A stretch of DNA of 64,000 bases from Paramecium tetraurelia. Its lineage: Eukaryota; Ciliophora; Oligohymenophorea; Peniculida; Parameciidae. Each line of letters starts with the position of its first letter. Position 1 is the first letter of the stretch. Below are positions 11,021 to 22,864 of this stretch, piece by piece. Position numbers and translations under genes: made by a program. A model generated the notes under the pieces. That model made no database searches and was not told where the DNA came from. It was given only the letters and a program-made list of their open reading frames with translations. The DNA is taken from NCBI RefSeq assembly GCF_000165425.1, contig NW_001799648.1, positions 264,796-328,795 on the forward strand. Direction: 5' to 3'.

Positions 11021-14000
11021 ATGTCTAAATTTCCCAGTACCTACTCTAATCATTACAATGCCAGTACAAGACGATATGTCTCCAGTGCCAAGACTTCCCC
11101 AATGACTGGACCTCTCCAAAAATTAATTGAAACCGACAATGACACTTATTCAAAGAGAGACAAGAATCCACAAGTACTTATATCTTTGAATTCTTTAGCA
11201 TCTTCTCTAGGAAATGCTCAACACCAATAACACAAACAAAATCTAGAAATTGATATCTTCAATTAGCCAACATGATTTCAACATAGATAATCTGTCCCAA
11301 CAAGAACTACTTAACCTAATCCTGAAAGTATATCAACTCAATCTCTATGATGAAATCAATTTCATTAACCTCCTTTATGAAGCATATACAGATAAACAAC
11401 ACAAAGATGTTCTGAAATATCTAATATTGCACTGCCACGAATAACTTATTGGGAAATCAGGAAATGCAACAAGACTCTTAGAGATATTCTAAGAGATGCT
11501 ATCCTTAAATCCCGATTTTACTTCATTTTAATTGGAGTACCAATTAGATTCAATTCCAGTTTCATTCAATCGTATTCAATTACGTTGTATGCTCCTCCTT
11601 AATCAATATGATGTCTTGCGTTCTTTAAAAGGAGCGGTAGTCTTATTCGAGCAATTGGAAGGCTTTATATTCCAATAATTTAAGTCAAATGCCATACCAA
11701 CTCAAAATGATATCAGTACACTTGTCATCGCATATATATTATTGAGTGAACAATTAGAGTTGTCCTCTCGCCTTGGTATGAGTAAACAAGCATTAGAGAT
11801 TATGGGAAAACAATCCGATTCATCAATTACTGATCTCAAAAGAAAATTTATATATAATGCATCAAAATTGTCCTAAAAATACCTAGGCCAAATGATTTTT
11901 GATTAGATCAATGGATTACATAGAAAGATGAGTCCTGATCTGAATCGATCCTAATCAGTTTCTTAGGATACAGTTCTGCATTAGTTTCTTATAGATTCTC
12001 TTGATATGCTCTACCTCAAAAATTATAAGGACATGTTTGATATTGATCGTGTAAGTACTAATCTAATATCTTCCCCCTACATTTTTACACTGATGGAAAA
12101 GTAAGACAGTATTTAGTTATAATTTTAGAATCTTACCAGAGAGCAAGAAGAAAGATAAAGGGTTATCAATACTAAGTGACGATTAAATGAGACCAAGTTC
12201 AGGCAAACAGTTTTAAATTAAGCAAATTAAAAATGATCTTAATAGTCCTAATCAAACCAGATTCAAATAATAAAATTTCAATGTACTTTCCAATAACAAT
12301 TCCTAAACCCAAATACCTGCAAGCTCAGCCAGTAAACCTACTACTAATAGGCCTCCTTTGAATCAATAATTATCGTCTGGATCATTGCATTCGTCTGGTA
12401 AGGTTAATCAATTTGATTCCCAAGAGTTTGAGATCATCTAAAACAAATTAGTAGTACAATAAAGAGAATTGGATGAATTAAAATAATTATACACTAAATC
12501 ATCAGCCAGTAAAAAGTAGGAGCCTGAAAATAATCAATTAGCTGAACAATTAAAGAAAAAAATAGATTTATTAGAGAATAATCTATTTTAAATCAAAAAT
12601 GAAAATACAACCAATAAAAAAGAAAAAGAATAAAAACAAACTGAAGTCATTGAATTAAAGACTTAGTTACAAGATTTGATTACTAAACAAACCTAATTAG
12701 AGAAACTATTACAATCGTAATCTCAACAATAATAAATGATTATATATCAATAAAACCTATTGTAGTAATAGGCTGCTTAAACAACACAGACCTTAATTCA
12801 ATAATAATCTAAGTCCACCATTTAAACACCCACTATGAATATTCAAATACCACCAAAGGAGAATTAAAAAGATTAACGAATCCTTAATCAAACACCTGAT
12901 GACGATTTCATTTAGATGGATGAGACGACACCCTACATATATAAGTAGAATCAAAGTTACATCATACAATTACTTGAGTTACTGGATGTAAATGTGACCT
13001 TTTCTAAAATGTATACTAAGTATTAATCAACATCTCAAGATGAAAACAATCAATGGAATAGCGAAATTTAGAATGTTGCCAATTATAGAGTCGAAGCCTC
13101 TGTAATTGAAACCAAAGATGAAGGTAAATCTATTCTACTTCGAGCATTCGACGATAAGAATGCTATGATGTGTTAAGAATACATAAATTTGGAACTCCTG
13201 AAAGGCTTAATTACATATGTAGATTTCTAAGAAATGCTACCAACCAATCAACCTAGTGTTAACACTACTCATCAATTCTTTAAATTCTTGGTGCTACCAT
13301 ATACAGCTGTTGTTCCAGATGAAATAACACAAGAGATGAAATTACAATTCTGGCCAAAACCATATGGATTGTTAAATGGATTGACATTGAGAGTAGATTT
13401 CATGGACAGAAATTGTCTGATTTACATACATCACATTGAAACTGATTAATTCAGAATTTCAATTTGTGATCCTAATAGTAAGGATACCTTGAGATTAGAC
13501 TTAGAAATGGATTATTCAACCATAGATGCTTTCTTTAAAGATGCAAAATCTATCAAAGATCAATATGCATTCTTTAGTAAGACTACTATGTTAAAAATGA
13601 CTGAAAAGACTCCTAAATTTGGGGATGATGATGTAGCTGAAGCATTGCAGGAGAGACATTTTGATAAAAGCAAAATTAAATAATTGTAGCAATCATTATC
13701 ACTAAATCAAACATATATGACTGAGAACATGAATTTCAAGAGTCCTTTTGAATTTCTTAAGTATTTAAAGGCCATAGTTACGTTTTTTGAGTAATTCCTG
13801 AAATAATTAGGGATTTCATTTTCTAATTCTTTATTTGGATAGAAATATTTCAGATGTAAAAGTTGGAATACTGGAACCAAAAATCAACTCTAAATCGTAG
13901 TGGATAATTAAGATCAATAGGTTGTTTAAGTGAGTCTATAAAATTGTTTTGAGACATTTGGACCAAATAAAACTAAAATAAGAGCACAAGGGTAAACTAC

Positions 14001-14642
14001 TCTCCCATATTCATCAATACAAAGAGAATTCTCAGTTAAGTATGACAAATTAGCAGCAGAAGAGAAGACAGCCATATTTTAACAACTCTTATATTCATTC
14101 AATCTCAATGTTTTTGAGAAAGTCTGTGAACAAAGTCCAGAACAATTTGATAAAAACCCCATCATTCAAAATTCATATGATTGCGGTTCTTATAAAAGGT
14201 ATTCATATATCTAAACTAATTAGAATGATATTGTATGATAATTCCAAAATATCTGTGGTTACTATTTAAGTGATAGGAGCTAATAGAAGGATGTGCGGAG
14301 TTAAGTTCTCAGTTTTCAATGTGGAGACATCCCAAGAAATAGGTGTTTATCTGCCAACATCATAAGGGGAATGGGACTTGAGATCCTTGGATAAATAAAA
14401 GATTAAATCATCTGTAGAGAATGTCCCATTTGCAGAGTTTTTCCTTACCCAAATTCTCAAATGTCCAATTACAACTTAAGTAACACTTCTTATAATACTA
14501 GATTTTGTTTAAGAAAATATTGAAGGCTGATAGTAAAGGTAATCAGATTAATAGTAGTGAGATCAACAATCGAAAAGCCTTCATAGAGAGAGTGGATAAT
14601 CTAATTACATGGTAAGAAGTATTGGCTGTTGCTTAAAACTGA
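11021..14642 (+). CDS. large Gln-rich coiled-coil protein, unknown function
   Basis: 1175 residues if introns 11174-11198 (25 nt), 12176-12197 (22 nt, GTGAC...CCAAG), 14199-14223 (25 nt) and 14480-14501 (22 nt) are removed; the total is an exact multiple of three. Residues about 70-360 look like a helical repeat/solenoid region (repeated YQLNLYDEINFINLLYEAY-like helices). About 390-600 is Ser/Gln-rich with a long coiled coil and poly-Gln runs. The C-terminal 550 residues look globular. No catalytic motif was recognised. The second intron is non-canonical for this organism. If it were not spliced, two genes would be separated by only 7 bp (stop 12177-12179, ATG 12187), which is implausible. 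Confidence 0.65.
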
Positions 14643-14946
14643 TTTTGTTACAATACTTCTGAGTTATTATATATAATTGTATTTTTGATAGAAATTTATG
14701 AGATAATAAATTAACCAAATCTTGAAATACAGTTTATTATATTCTTTCAATAAGATAATTTATTAATTTTATCTTTCCATTAAAGTAGAATGATAGATGA
14801 AATTTGGTGCAGCATATCTTTCATCGTTTCAATGTAATTGTATTTTGATGATAGTTGATAAGATCAAATGAATAATAATATTAAATGCTTAACAAGAATT
14901 AGATAATACAAATAAATGTGAATATTTAATTAATATACAAATCTGA
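14643..14946. other. intergenic spacer
   Basis: AT-rich spacer between two plus-strand genes. No gene or RNA structure was recognised. Confidence 0.5.
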
Positions 14947-16870
14947 ATGCTATTTATTTTATTGGTTGGACTAAGTTGTATAGTAGCAAGAGATGCTGAT
15001 TTGATCGAAACGGAGATAGCTTAATTAGAGCATTTAATTTAACTGCAGACTGAGAAATTGCATTACTTAAAGGAATTAAGGGAGATTTCAATAAACAATT
15101 AACAAAATATTCCTGTATTAATGATTAATATTGGAGTAGTAAATCGATTAACAAGTACTCTAAGAAGTTGTATAAAAGAAGCCTTACAAGACTTAGAGTA
15201 ACGATAAACAGAATTTAAATAAGGAGAGATCATTCACAAATAGAATGCTTAAGAAATATTAATTTAATATTACAAATTCCATTTTGGACGCATCCTTGAT
15301 TCAAACGTAATGGCATATCTATATTTATAGTTTCTAATACAAATCTACAACAACTGACAATTCCTTCACCCAAATGCTGTATGTTGTTACAAACACAAAG
15401 GAAATTGAGATTTATGATCTATCCAATTCAATGATTGTCAATGCCTAATTGGGTATTATATACTACCATATTAGATTTCTAACCTCAATACGTGTCGATT
15501 AGTAATCGTGCAGATGATCCTATTTTGGCGTTGGCAAGTAATCATTGAGCATATACATTTTTAGATAAAGATGGCTAATTCGCCTTGTATAAAATCGAGA
15601 ATTCCAGAATGGCTATAGAATCACAGGATTCCTAAAAACCCAAAACTAAATTAGTTATTTAATTGAATAAGGAATTTGAAATGAATATTGAGAACTAACA
15701 AATCACATCCATGATATACGCTATGGTTAAAGGCACAAAATACATTCTATTTGGTTCTAGCAGTGGAAGTGTTTAGTATTGAAATGATATTATATTAGTG
15801 CTTACACTCGTAATGGTACATTAGTAGGAGAGAGGAATTTCAATAGTCCCATCATACAAGTGATCAAATCATATCCGAACATGTTATATTTAACATCTAC
15901 TGGATTTGGATACATCAATCCTGTCAACTTGGAGATAGTGCAACCAATTTGCGACAATGTACATATAGATATTATAATGAAAGTTGCCGTTTTAAATTGT
16001 TCATTTGACACTGGATATTCAATAAACCAATATTGTTTATGCTCTATCTGATTTAGGTGAGGTATATGTGTTTGAAATCAAACAAAACGAGTAATGCAAA
16101 ATGAAGTTGAAATTAGTGAACAATCAATAATCTTAGGTGATATTGAACAATGCCAAATTATATAGTTTAAGACACTATCTTATAGTTTATGATTAGGACA
16201 CAAGAGAATCATTGTTATATAATACCACTGATGTGTTGACAGAAGTGGATTATGACTAGCCTTTTAATCTTGAACTCTTCAAATAGATCAAAGGTCAATA
16301 AGTTGTATTACAATCTATCAAAGGAAATGGTGCATCTCATTATTTGTTGACCAGGGAAGTATAGGATGATCATGAATTGATCAGTTATTATGAGATAACT
16401 ATGCCTTAGAAGAAGGATACAGACATCTTCTCCAATTTCAGATTCCCCATCATCATCATTGCAATTGTTATTGTGCTCTTGTATCAATTCTGGTTCAAAG
16501 GCAAGAAGAAGGATAAGAAAGACAAGGGATCCAAGAAGAAAATAAGAGGTGAAGACGAGGAGATTGAACAAATCCTTAATTAGGCTAAGAAACCTTTGAC
16601 TGGTCCTGCTGGAGGGGCTTCCGCAATTAATAATAGATCTCCAACCAGATCAGAAGTGCAGAATGGATAGAAACAAGTCAGATTCGATGAAAATCTGAAG
16701 AGAGCTGACAAATTCAAGGAACAACTTGAAAATTTAGATTAAAAAACCAAATTACTTAATGAGAGAGTGGGAGTCACAAATAATATTGAGGCCTAGAGAC
16801 AAAGTAATTATTTCTATTATAGTTAGAGTTGGCATAACAAGCATTACTGTAGAAAAATAAATATGTATGA
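14947..16870 (+). CDS. type I membrane protein with large luminal domain and basic coiled-coil tail
   Basis: 592 residues with six introns: 15115-15139, 15453-15474, 15538-15564, 15776-15798, 15959-15983 and 16804-16826. Frame is exact. It opens with a signal peptide (LFILLVGLSCIVA), then a short helical segment and a roughly 380-residue domain of short beta-strands. This resembles a beta-propeller (YAYTRNGTLVGERNF, VYALSDLGEVYVFEI). One membrane helix (PIIIIAIVIVLLY) lies near residue 460. The cytoplasmic tail is strongly basic (KGKKKDKKDKGSKKK) and then forms a coiled coil. The plan is reminiscent of ER-resident propeller proteins, but no specific family was identified. It converges on the phosphatase gene, stops 22 bp apart. 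Confidence 0.7.
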
Positions 16871-16892
16871 TAAATCATAAAAATAAGATCAA

Positions 16893-17479
16893 TCATTCTT
16901 ACTGTTTCTCAACAGGTATTATTGTATTGTATAATGTATCATAATATTACTGAAGTTGTTTCATGAATCCTGTGTTCGGTTAAGCTATTGGTCTTTTAGT
17001 TTTTACTAATTCCAAAGCATCATTAACAGTCATTTTGTGATTCTTGATTAAGTAGGCAATAATGAACGTAGTTGATCTCGATTTTCCAGCAAAACTGAAT
17101 ATTTATCAGAAATACCAATGAACAAGGATGTTTTATTGAGTGTTTACAGCATTTTCAATAAATGCATTAGACTCATCAAATTTTGATTTTATGTCCTGAT
17201 CTACGCTATCGTTGATGTTGATGATCAGAGATGCGAAATCTTTAGAAAATGGCGCCTATGGCATCTCACAAGCAGACAGAATAAATTTAATGTTTGCTAT
17301 GAATATTATCTTGCAGATTTACATTCCAAAAGCTTCTTTTTATTTAATGCACATCCCAAACAGCCCAAGTAGAGATTGGGAATGATCTCAATAGGAATAC
17401 TATCCTCCTTCAATTGTCTCATTATTAAAAAGATCTTTATCTTGTCCATCAAATTCTAAACTGAAATATTATGAGACAT
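16893..17479 (-). CDS. dual-specificity protein phosphatase
   Basis: 179 residues with introns 17297-17322 (26 nt) and 17095-17115 (21 nt). The second intron splits the catalytic motif, which is restored on splicing as HCFAGKSRS, the HCx5R(S/T) signature. Upstream is the [13 protein letters not shown] start typical of atypical DSPs. A conserved aspartate region (NINDS) lies about 35 residues before the cysteine. DSPs dephosphorylate Tyr and Ser/Thr, classically on MAP kinases; this is a single-domain small member without targeting domains. The 21-nt intron is a multiple of three but carries an in-frame TGA. Confidence 0.9.
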
Positions 17480-17549
17480 CTCATTTTCTTTTTTCTCTTA
17501 TGTTTCCTCTGCTTATTACATAATTTATATATATAAATATTAATAATTA

Positions 17550-18193
17550 ATGGAAAACTTGGATCAGTATACAAACGCAGATGATCGCAATCTCCAACTC
17601 TCCTAATTAGTTTTGTAATAGAAAAGGGAAAAAATTGTGTTATAGAAGAAGATCCACGCTCTGGAAAAATAAAATAAGTATTTATCCATTTGATTAGAAA
17701 CTTGTCTCAACAAATGGAATCCTAAAAAAAAGAAAAAAAAGATCAAGAAAGTAAAATTAAGTAACTTCAAGAATACAAAGCTAAACAAGACTCTGTGACT
17801 GCCAAATTAAATGGATTAATGTAACTCATCAATTATAATGAAGAAAAAAGTTGCTTCAAAGAGATGATGAGTCCCAACTACATGATCATTCATTAAGTGC
17901 TCCTAAAACTGATGCAAAATCTTAAAAACAAGACAATTACGAAAGGAAAAAAAAAGATAAAGAGTAATCTTATCAATAAATTCTCTAGATATCTAGAAGA
18001 ACAATAAAAATTGGATCTTAATGAACAAATTATTGCTCAATATAAAAAACAATAGCTTAAAGATCATTCAATTTCTAGCAAACTCCCACCAATTGAAGAT
18101 ACAAAGAATAAACCAATTATAGTCTAAGTTCCAAAAAGCTAATTAAAGAAAATTAACCCTTAATATTTAATTGAACAATTGCAGAAGGAATGA
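17550..18193 (+). CDS. coiled-coil protein, unknown function
   Basis: 207 residues with one 20-nt intron (17678-17697). Residues 15-110 are almost continuous coiled coil (Leu, Gln, Lys and Glu heptads). The remainder is Lys/Gln-rich and basic. No family signature. It shares a 70-bp spacer with the divergent phosphatase gene and ends 11 bp from the converging DPH5 stop. Confidence 0.65.
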
Positions 18194-18204
18194 TATTATA
18201 CAAA

Positions 18205-19085
18205 TCAATCTATTTTTTGTTAATTGTTTCTATAAAACTAGAACATTTCCTCTTCGATGGGATGCAATTCCTTAGCACATATTACAAACGAATGTAAAGG
18301 TGGTCCCATTTCTATATCCAAGAATTCATGTAAAAACCCAGAAACAATCTAAATATTTAACAAAATTTACTTTTTATGTTTCAAACCCTACTCTTGCAAC
18401 TCCAAAACACTTTGTTTTTTCATCAATTGCATTTAACCCCAATTATTTATCTGATTCTATAATTTATTCTACTGCTATTTGTGTACTCATAAATCTAGGG
18501 GCTTCATAAATTTTCTTGCCTCTTGCTAAATTTTCTTCTGAAATTTCCTTCACTTTTATATCCAAAAGGACTAAAGTATGTAAATTATGATCTAAATTAG
18601 CCTTGATTTTTGGATAAAAACTGTAGGGTTTCCATTTCTCAGTGAAAAATGGTACAGACACTGTTTCTCCAAATCTATAAACTTATAACCCTGTGCAACC
18701 GATAGCATTAATAATGGATGCATTATGGATCACTTCTACTTTGATTCCCAACTTTATTGCTCTTAAGAATAGATCTGTATGTGTAGTGGCACAAAAAGGA
18801 TCACCTACAACTAAGAACGCATAATTATTTTGAGGATCTTTTGACACATTTTCAAGTATTTAATCTATTCCAGTTTCACAGCACTCTCTATCTGCTTCAA
18901 TAACTTCTTTTCCATAAAATTCTTATAGTTATAATTTATTAATTCCTAGTATAGATGTGTAACTTTCTAAATAGATCTCCTTGCATGTTTTTACAGCCTA
19001 ATTAAAATTAATAGTCTACTTCAAATCCTTTAACCGTAATATCTCGATGATCACCAAGTCCTAAACCGATTATAAAAAAAACCAT
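18205..19085 (-). CDS. DPH5: diphthine methyl ester synthase (diphthamide biosynthesis)
   Basis: 278 residues, the usual length, with 22-nt introns at 18998-19019 and 18349-18370. The N-terminus [19 protein letters not shown] and the later [14 protein letters not shown] are the S-adenosylmethionine-binding motifs of the DPH5 family. [20 protein letters not shown] and [12 protein letters not shown] are also family hallmarks. The enzyme methylates the modified histidine of elongation factor 2 during diphthamide synthesis in the cytosol. All recognisable motifs are intact. Its start is 33 bp from the stop of the next coiled-coil gene on the same strand. Confidence 0.93.
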
Positions 19086-19118
19086 TAATTAATATTTATA
19101 CAAAAATATTACTATATT

Positions 19119-20184
19119 TCAATATTATTATTATCTTCTTACATTATTTTGCTAGATTGAAGTTGTTTTCTCAGTTGTGGTTATCGTTTTCTATTTCTTC
19201 AAAGAATCCAATTCTGCTTAGGCCATCATGCATTGTTCTTATGCGGTGTGATAATCTTGATTGGCTTTCATGAATTTGTCTTTCCACACATTAGCCTCAT
19301 TGGAATAATATTTCAATTTTTCAGTTGTTGACTAGAATTCTCTCATTTCAGATTCCAATTCTCTTATCATTTGCTTATATTATCCAATTTCTTATTCTTT
19401 ATTTCTAATATATAACATAATATAAATACTAGATGAATCTATTCTAATTTTGCATTTCCATGGCTTATTAATTTATAGCTCCTTCTAATTTTAATATTTG
19501 TCTTTCCTTATCTGCCAATGCATCTCTTAACTATCTTACCTCATCGCCTCCTTGTAATAATTACTAATATTCTAATTGCAATTTCTGATATCTCTATCTC
19601 CACGAATCGATTTCACTCTATTAATTTTGTATTTCTTTTCTTAATCCATCTTCAATATCTTTCATCATCCTAATCTTGGCTTCCAATTCCCTGACTTAAA
19701 ACTCTTCATTTGAAGTGACCTTTAATTCTTGACCTTGATTTTTATATCGAGCCAATTCAGTTTATAAGTCATAGATCTTAACTTCTAATTCTACACATTT
19801 CTTTTTCCAAGGTTCTTCAACATCCTCAACTGAAAGCACTTGCATCTCTCTTTCCACATGATATAATTCGTTAATTTCAGGTTATTAAGGAGGTGGAGTA
19901 GCCAATTATTATGGTTGGACTTATTAAGGAGAGCTTTATTAATACTGATATTAGGGGATCTTGTACTCATGTGTATGATGCCTACAATCTTTTCATTCAG
20001 TTTACATGTGATGAGTCTATAGTGTCTTAACCTATTGATTCTGAATATACTAATTCTGAAATCCTTATTAAGTGTAAATGGATGGTCCAGAGGGAACCTT
20101 AACTGGAGATGAATAAGGTTGGAAAGGAGATCTTTGAATTCCACTTGGTCCCAACATTACGGGTTGCACTTGTTATGGATACAT
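19119..20184 (-). CDS. coiled-coil protein with Pro/Gln-rich N-terminus
   Basis: 338 residues with introns 19982-20005 (24 nt, contains an in-frame TGA) and 19405-19429 (25 nt). The first 110 residues are Pro-, Gln- and Tyr-rich (SPQQVQPQQLATPPPQQP). The rest is nearly continuous coiled coil. A Thr-rich basic tail closes the protein. This plan is common in ciliate cortical and basal-body proteins, but no named family can be given. Confidence 0.65.
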
Positions 20185-20229
20185 ATTTTAATATAAATAA
20201 AATAATCCTAGTATTCTTTATGGAATAGT

Positions 20230-21371
20230 TCATTTATACAACAACTTTCCTTTTTTGATGATCATCCTGTCTTTAGTAGAAAAGCTTCGTTTCTTATCAA
20301 TTTAGTGTAAAATATCCTGATATTCGGTCTAGATTGTAGTAGGTTCCAACAATTATGCAACATGAGAAGTTGGAAATAGTTTCTGATGTAAAGTTTGTAA
20401 CAGTTTCTCATTCATTAATACCAATTCTAAGACTTTGAATTTATCCTCTTTTCTAAAAACATTAAAATCCGAAAATTTATTATCAACTTGTGCATTCTAA
20501 CGACGGCGCATAATATCTTTTCGAACTTACTTCTTTATTTAGTATTCAATACCTCAACACAATCAATAAAAAACTCTTCATACTCACTCCTTGTTGCAAA
20601 TGCTTTAGTCGACTAACAGATTGCTTAATTCATTTTCTAACGTAATAATTGAATCTACTTGGTCTAGGAGTTTTCAATAAATGAAACATACTAGGCTATT
20701 TCATTTATGATTTAATTCTAATCATCGTTGGATACTCTATCAAAAATATCTTATAATTATTTCAGATGTTTTGGCTGTGCTTAGCCTGACATAATTCTTT
20801 TTGGCCTAGGCTAAGTGCAAAATAATTATTATTCTTTGATCTATTCTGCTTACTCTGTAACAACACTCGTTGTATGTCTTATAACTTCGTATTTCTTATT
20901 CTTTCTCATCAATTATTTTATTTATTCTTCAAGGAACTCATTTTCTTTTTGGACCTCCTGCAATCTAAATTTCAATTCAAAGATATCTTTGTTTTTTACT
21001 TCGATCTTAGTATAGAGTTTAACACTCTCTTCTCTGAACCACTCTAATTATTACTCCATATTTTGAATGCGCTTGTTATCTTTGTAATATCTCTCCATCT
21101 CCACACTCTTCTCCTTTAAATACTTCAAGTCTTCCTTCACCTATCTCATATAACCATTATATGCTATAACGAATTCAGAAAGAGCCCTCTCCTTCACCAT
21201 AGTTACTTTGGATTCCAGCATATCTAAATAGTTTTCCACTTGGTTTTTTAAGTCGTTAATCCTTGTGAGTTTGTGAGGGGATGATGCCTAGGATTGTACA
21301 TCTTCGTAATTCTTTCCTGAAATAAATGATTTATGAGAATTTCTAATAGCAAAACTTTCACTATCGAACAT
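20230..21371 (-). CDS. coiled-coil protein, unknown function
   Basis: 372 residues with one 23-nt intron (20530-20552). Residues 35-180 are coiled coil; the C-terminal part is charged and helical (FSDFNVFRKEDKFKVLELVL). The ATG at 21371 faces the ATG of the plus-strand gene at 21382 with only 10 bp between them. No family was recognised. Confidence 0.65.
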
Positions 21372-21381
21372 AAATTAATTA

Positions 21382-22090
21382 ATGAATAAATAGATCAGAG
21401 ACAAAGAAAACAAACCACTTATTGACAATGCCAGATTCAAAAGAATAGGCACTACTGATAGAACTGCATCGCCTATAAATCAAATATTATCTAAAATGAG
21501 AAAATAACAATCCCCCCATTTATCTGCCAGAACTCCAAAGGAATGTTAGAGTAGAATATCTAATGATTGTGAACAATAACTGCAATTTGATGCTATTTTA
21601 GAGATGGAAGAGAGAAAACGTAAAATTAGAAAATTTAAATAATGCTTAACTGAAAATATTGAAAAATTAAAAGAATTTGATGCTATCACTCAACAACTTC
21701 TATGCTTTGAGGATTGCCTGACTTAAATTCTAAAAAATATTAAGCAAATCAAAGTAAGAGATTGATTCTTAATACTAGAGTGAAATTTCAGAATAGATTA
21801 AGTAGCAACAAATCAATTAAAAAATCAACATCCATCAAATAAAGGAGTCGATAAAGTAGATGTCTGAAGACATTTCATTGAATGAATTTAATATTATAAA
21901 GGAAATGCAAATGAAACCCTTTAATAACATAATGTCTCATTACATGAATAAATGTGAAGGGCATTTGGATAAAATTGAGAATATGATCAGCACAGCTAAA
22001 TCCTAACTAGAATTCAAGGAAATGTGTAGATAAATTGAATAGAAACTATTGACTTTAAGAAATTAATCTCCGCATTTTAAGGAGGTATGA
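21382..22090 (+). CDS. helical charged protein, unknown function
   Basis: 227 residues with one 25-nt intron (21754-21778). The N-terminal 45 residues are basic and Ser/Pro-containing; the remainder is helical with weak coiled coil (ILEMEERKRKIRKFKQCL). No catalytic motif. It is divergent from the preceding coiled-coil gene with a 10-bp spacer and ends 13 bp from the converging neighbour. Confidence 0.65.
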
Positions 22091-22103
22091 ATATTGATTG
22101 TAA

Positions 22104-22851
22104 TCATTCTTATTGTTCTTTGTTAATTTAAAACAGAAATTTTTCAGGAATTATCCATCCTGTTACTAGAGGTAGACCTTACTATTAATAAATTATAAAA
22201 CACTTACTTTCATCTATTCACAAATCAATTTAAAATGTGCCAAAGCTATTTAAACTTCATATTTCTAATCTTATTATTATTACTGTGATTGTTATTATTA
22301 CTACTGTTAGGCAATTGCTTATAAAGATATACGTGCTGATTTATTTGGATAGTCAATTAAAACAGTGAATGTCAGATTGCCCTTAATGGTCTACTCCTCT
22401 AATTTAATTTCTGGACTGGTTGACAATTGATCACATAAATCTAAGATATAGCCACAGTTTTCATAGCTAATTGGGAAATTCAAAGATTCCTTATTATTAA
22501 CCTAAATTTGATGAATTTCTTCATTACTTCTCTTCCTATATCTGCAACAGGTTAGAATCTCCACAAATAAATATAATTTCTTGTATATTTCATCTTGACA
22601 ACGACTGAACCTTGTTTAGTGACTTGATATTGAGGCTAAATTATATTTTAGTTTACATAACAAGGCATGAGTGATACAATAGCTCCTTTCCCTTTAATTT
22701 TGCTTATTTAATCATAGTGATTAATGACATCGAAAGTGTAGGAATAATTGGTTGATGGTGATTTCATACCAGGTTTGCCTTGATTTGGTCTATTCAAACT
22801 ACAGAAGCTGAATCTGAGATTACTCATTCTTCGTAAGACATATCCAAACAT
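22104..22851 (-). CDS. possible mitochondrial Whirly-like nucleic-acid-binding protein
   Basis: 224 residues with introns 22636-22656, 22502-22527 and 22182-22207. The N-terminus is Arg/Ser-rich without acids (VLRRMSNLRFSFCSLNR), like a mitochondrial presequence. The body shows beta-strand patterns resembling the Whirly/MRP fold: YSYTFDVINHYDQISKIKGK, a VTKQGSVVVKM strand, a W-rich strand FQPVADIGRE, and a C-terminal GWIIPEKF similar to the Whirly ending. A Gln-only insertion (about 12 Gln) interrupts the second half. Whirly-type proteins bind single-stranded DNA or RNA in organelles. The match is by eye and distant; an unrelated ciliate mitochondrial protein is equally possible. Confidence 0.4.
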
Positions 22852-22864
22852 TAAATAAATTATA

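Noticed and set aside
14233-14238. In-frame TGA followed by more open frame, suggesting readthrough or selenocysteine
   Set aside because: A 25-nt GTATTC...TTAG intron at 14199-14223 removes the problem and leads into a better coding frame.
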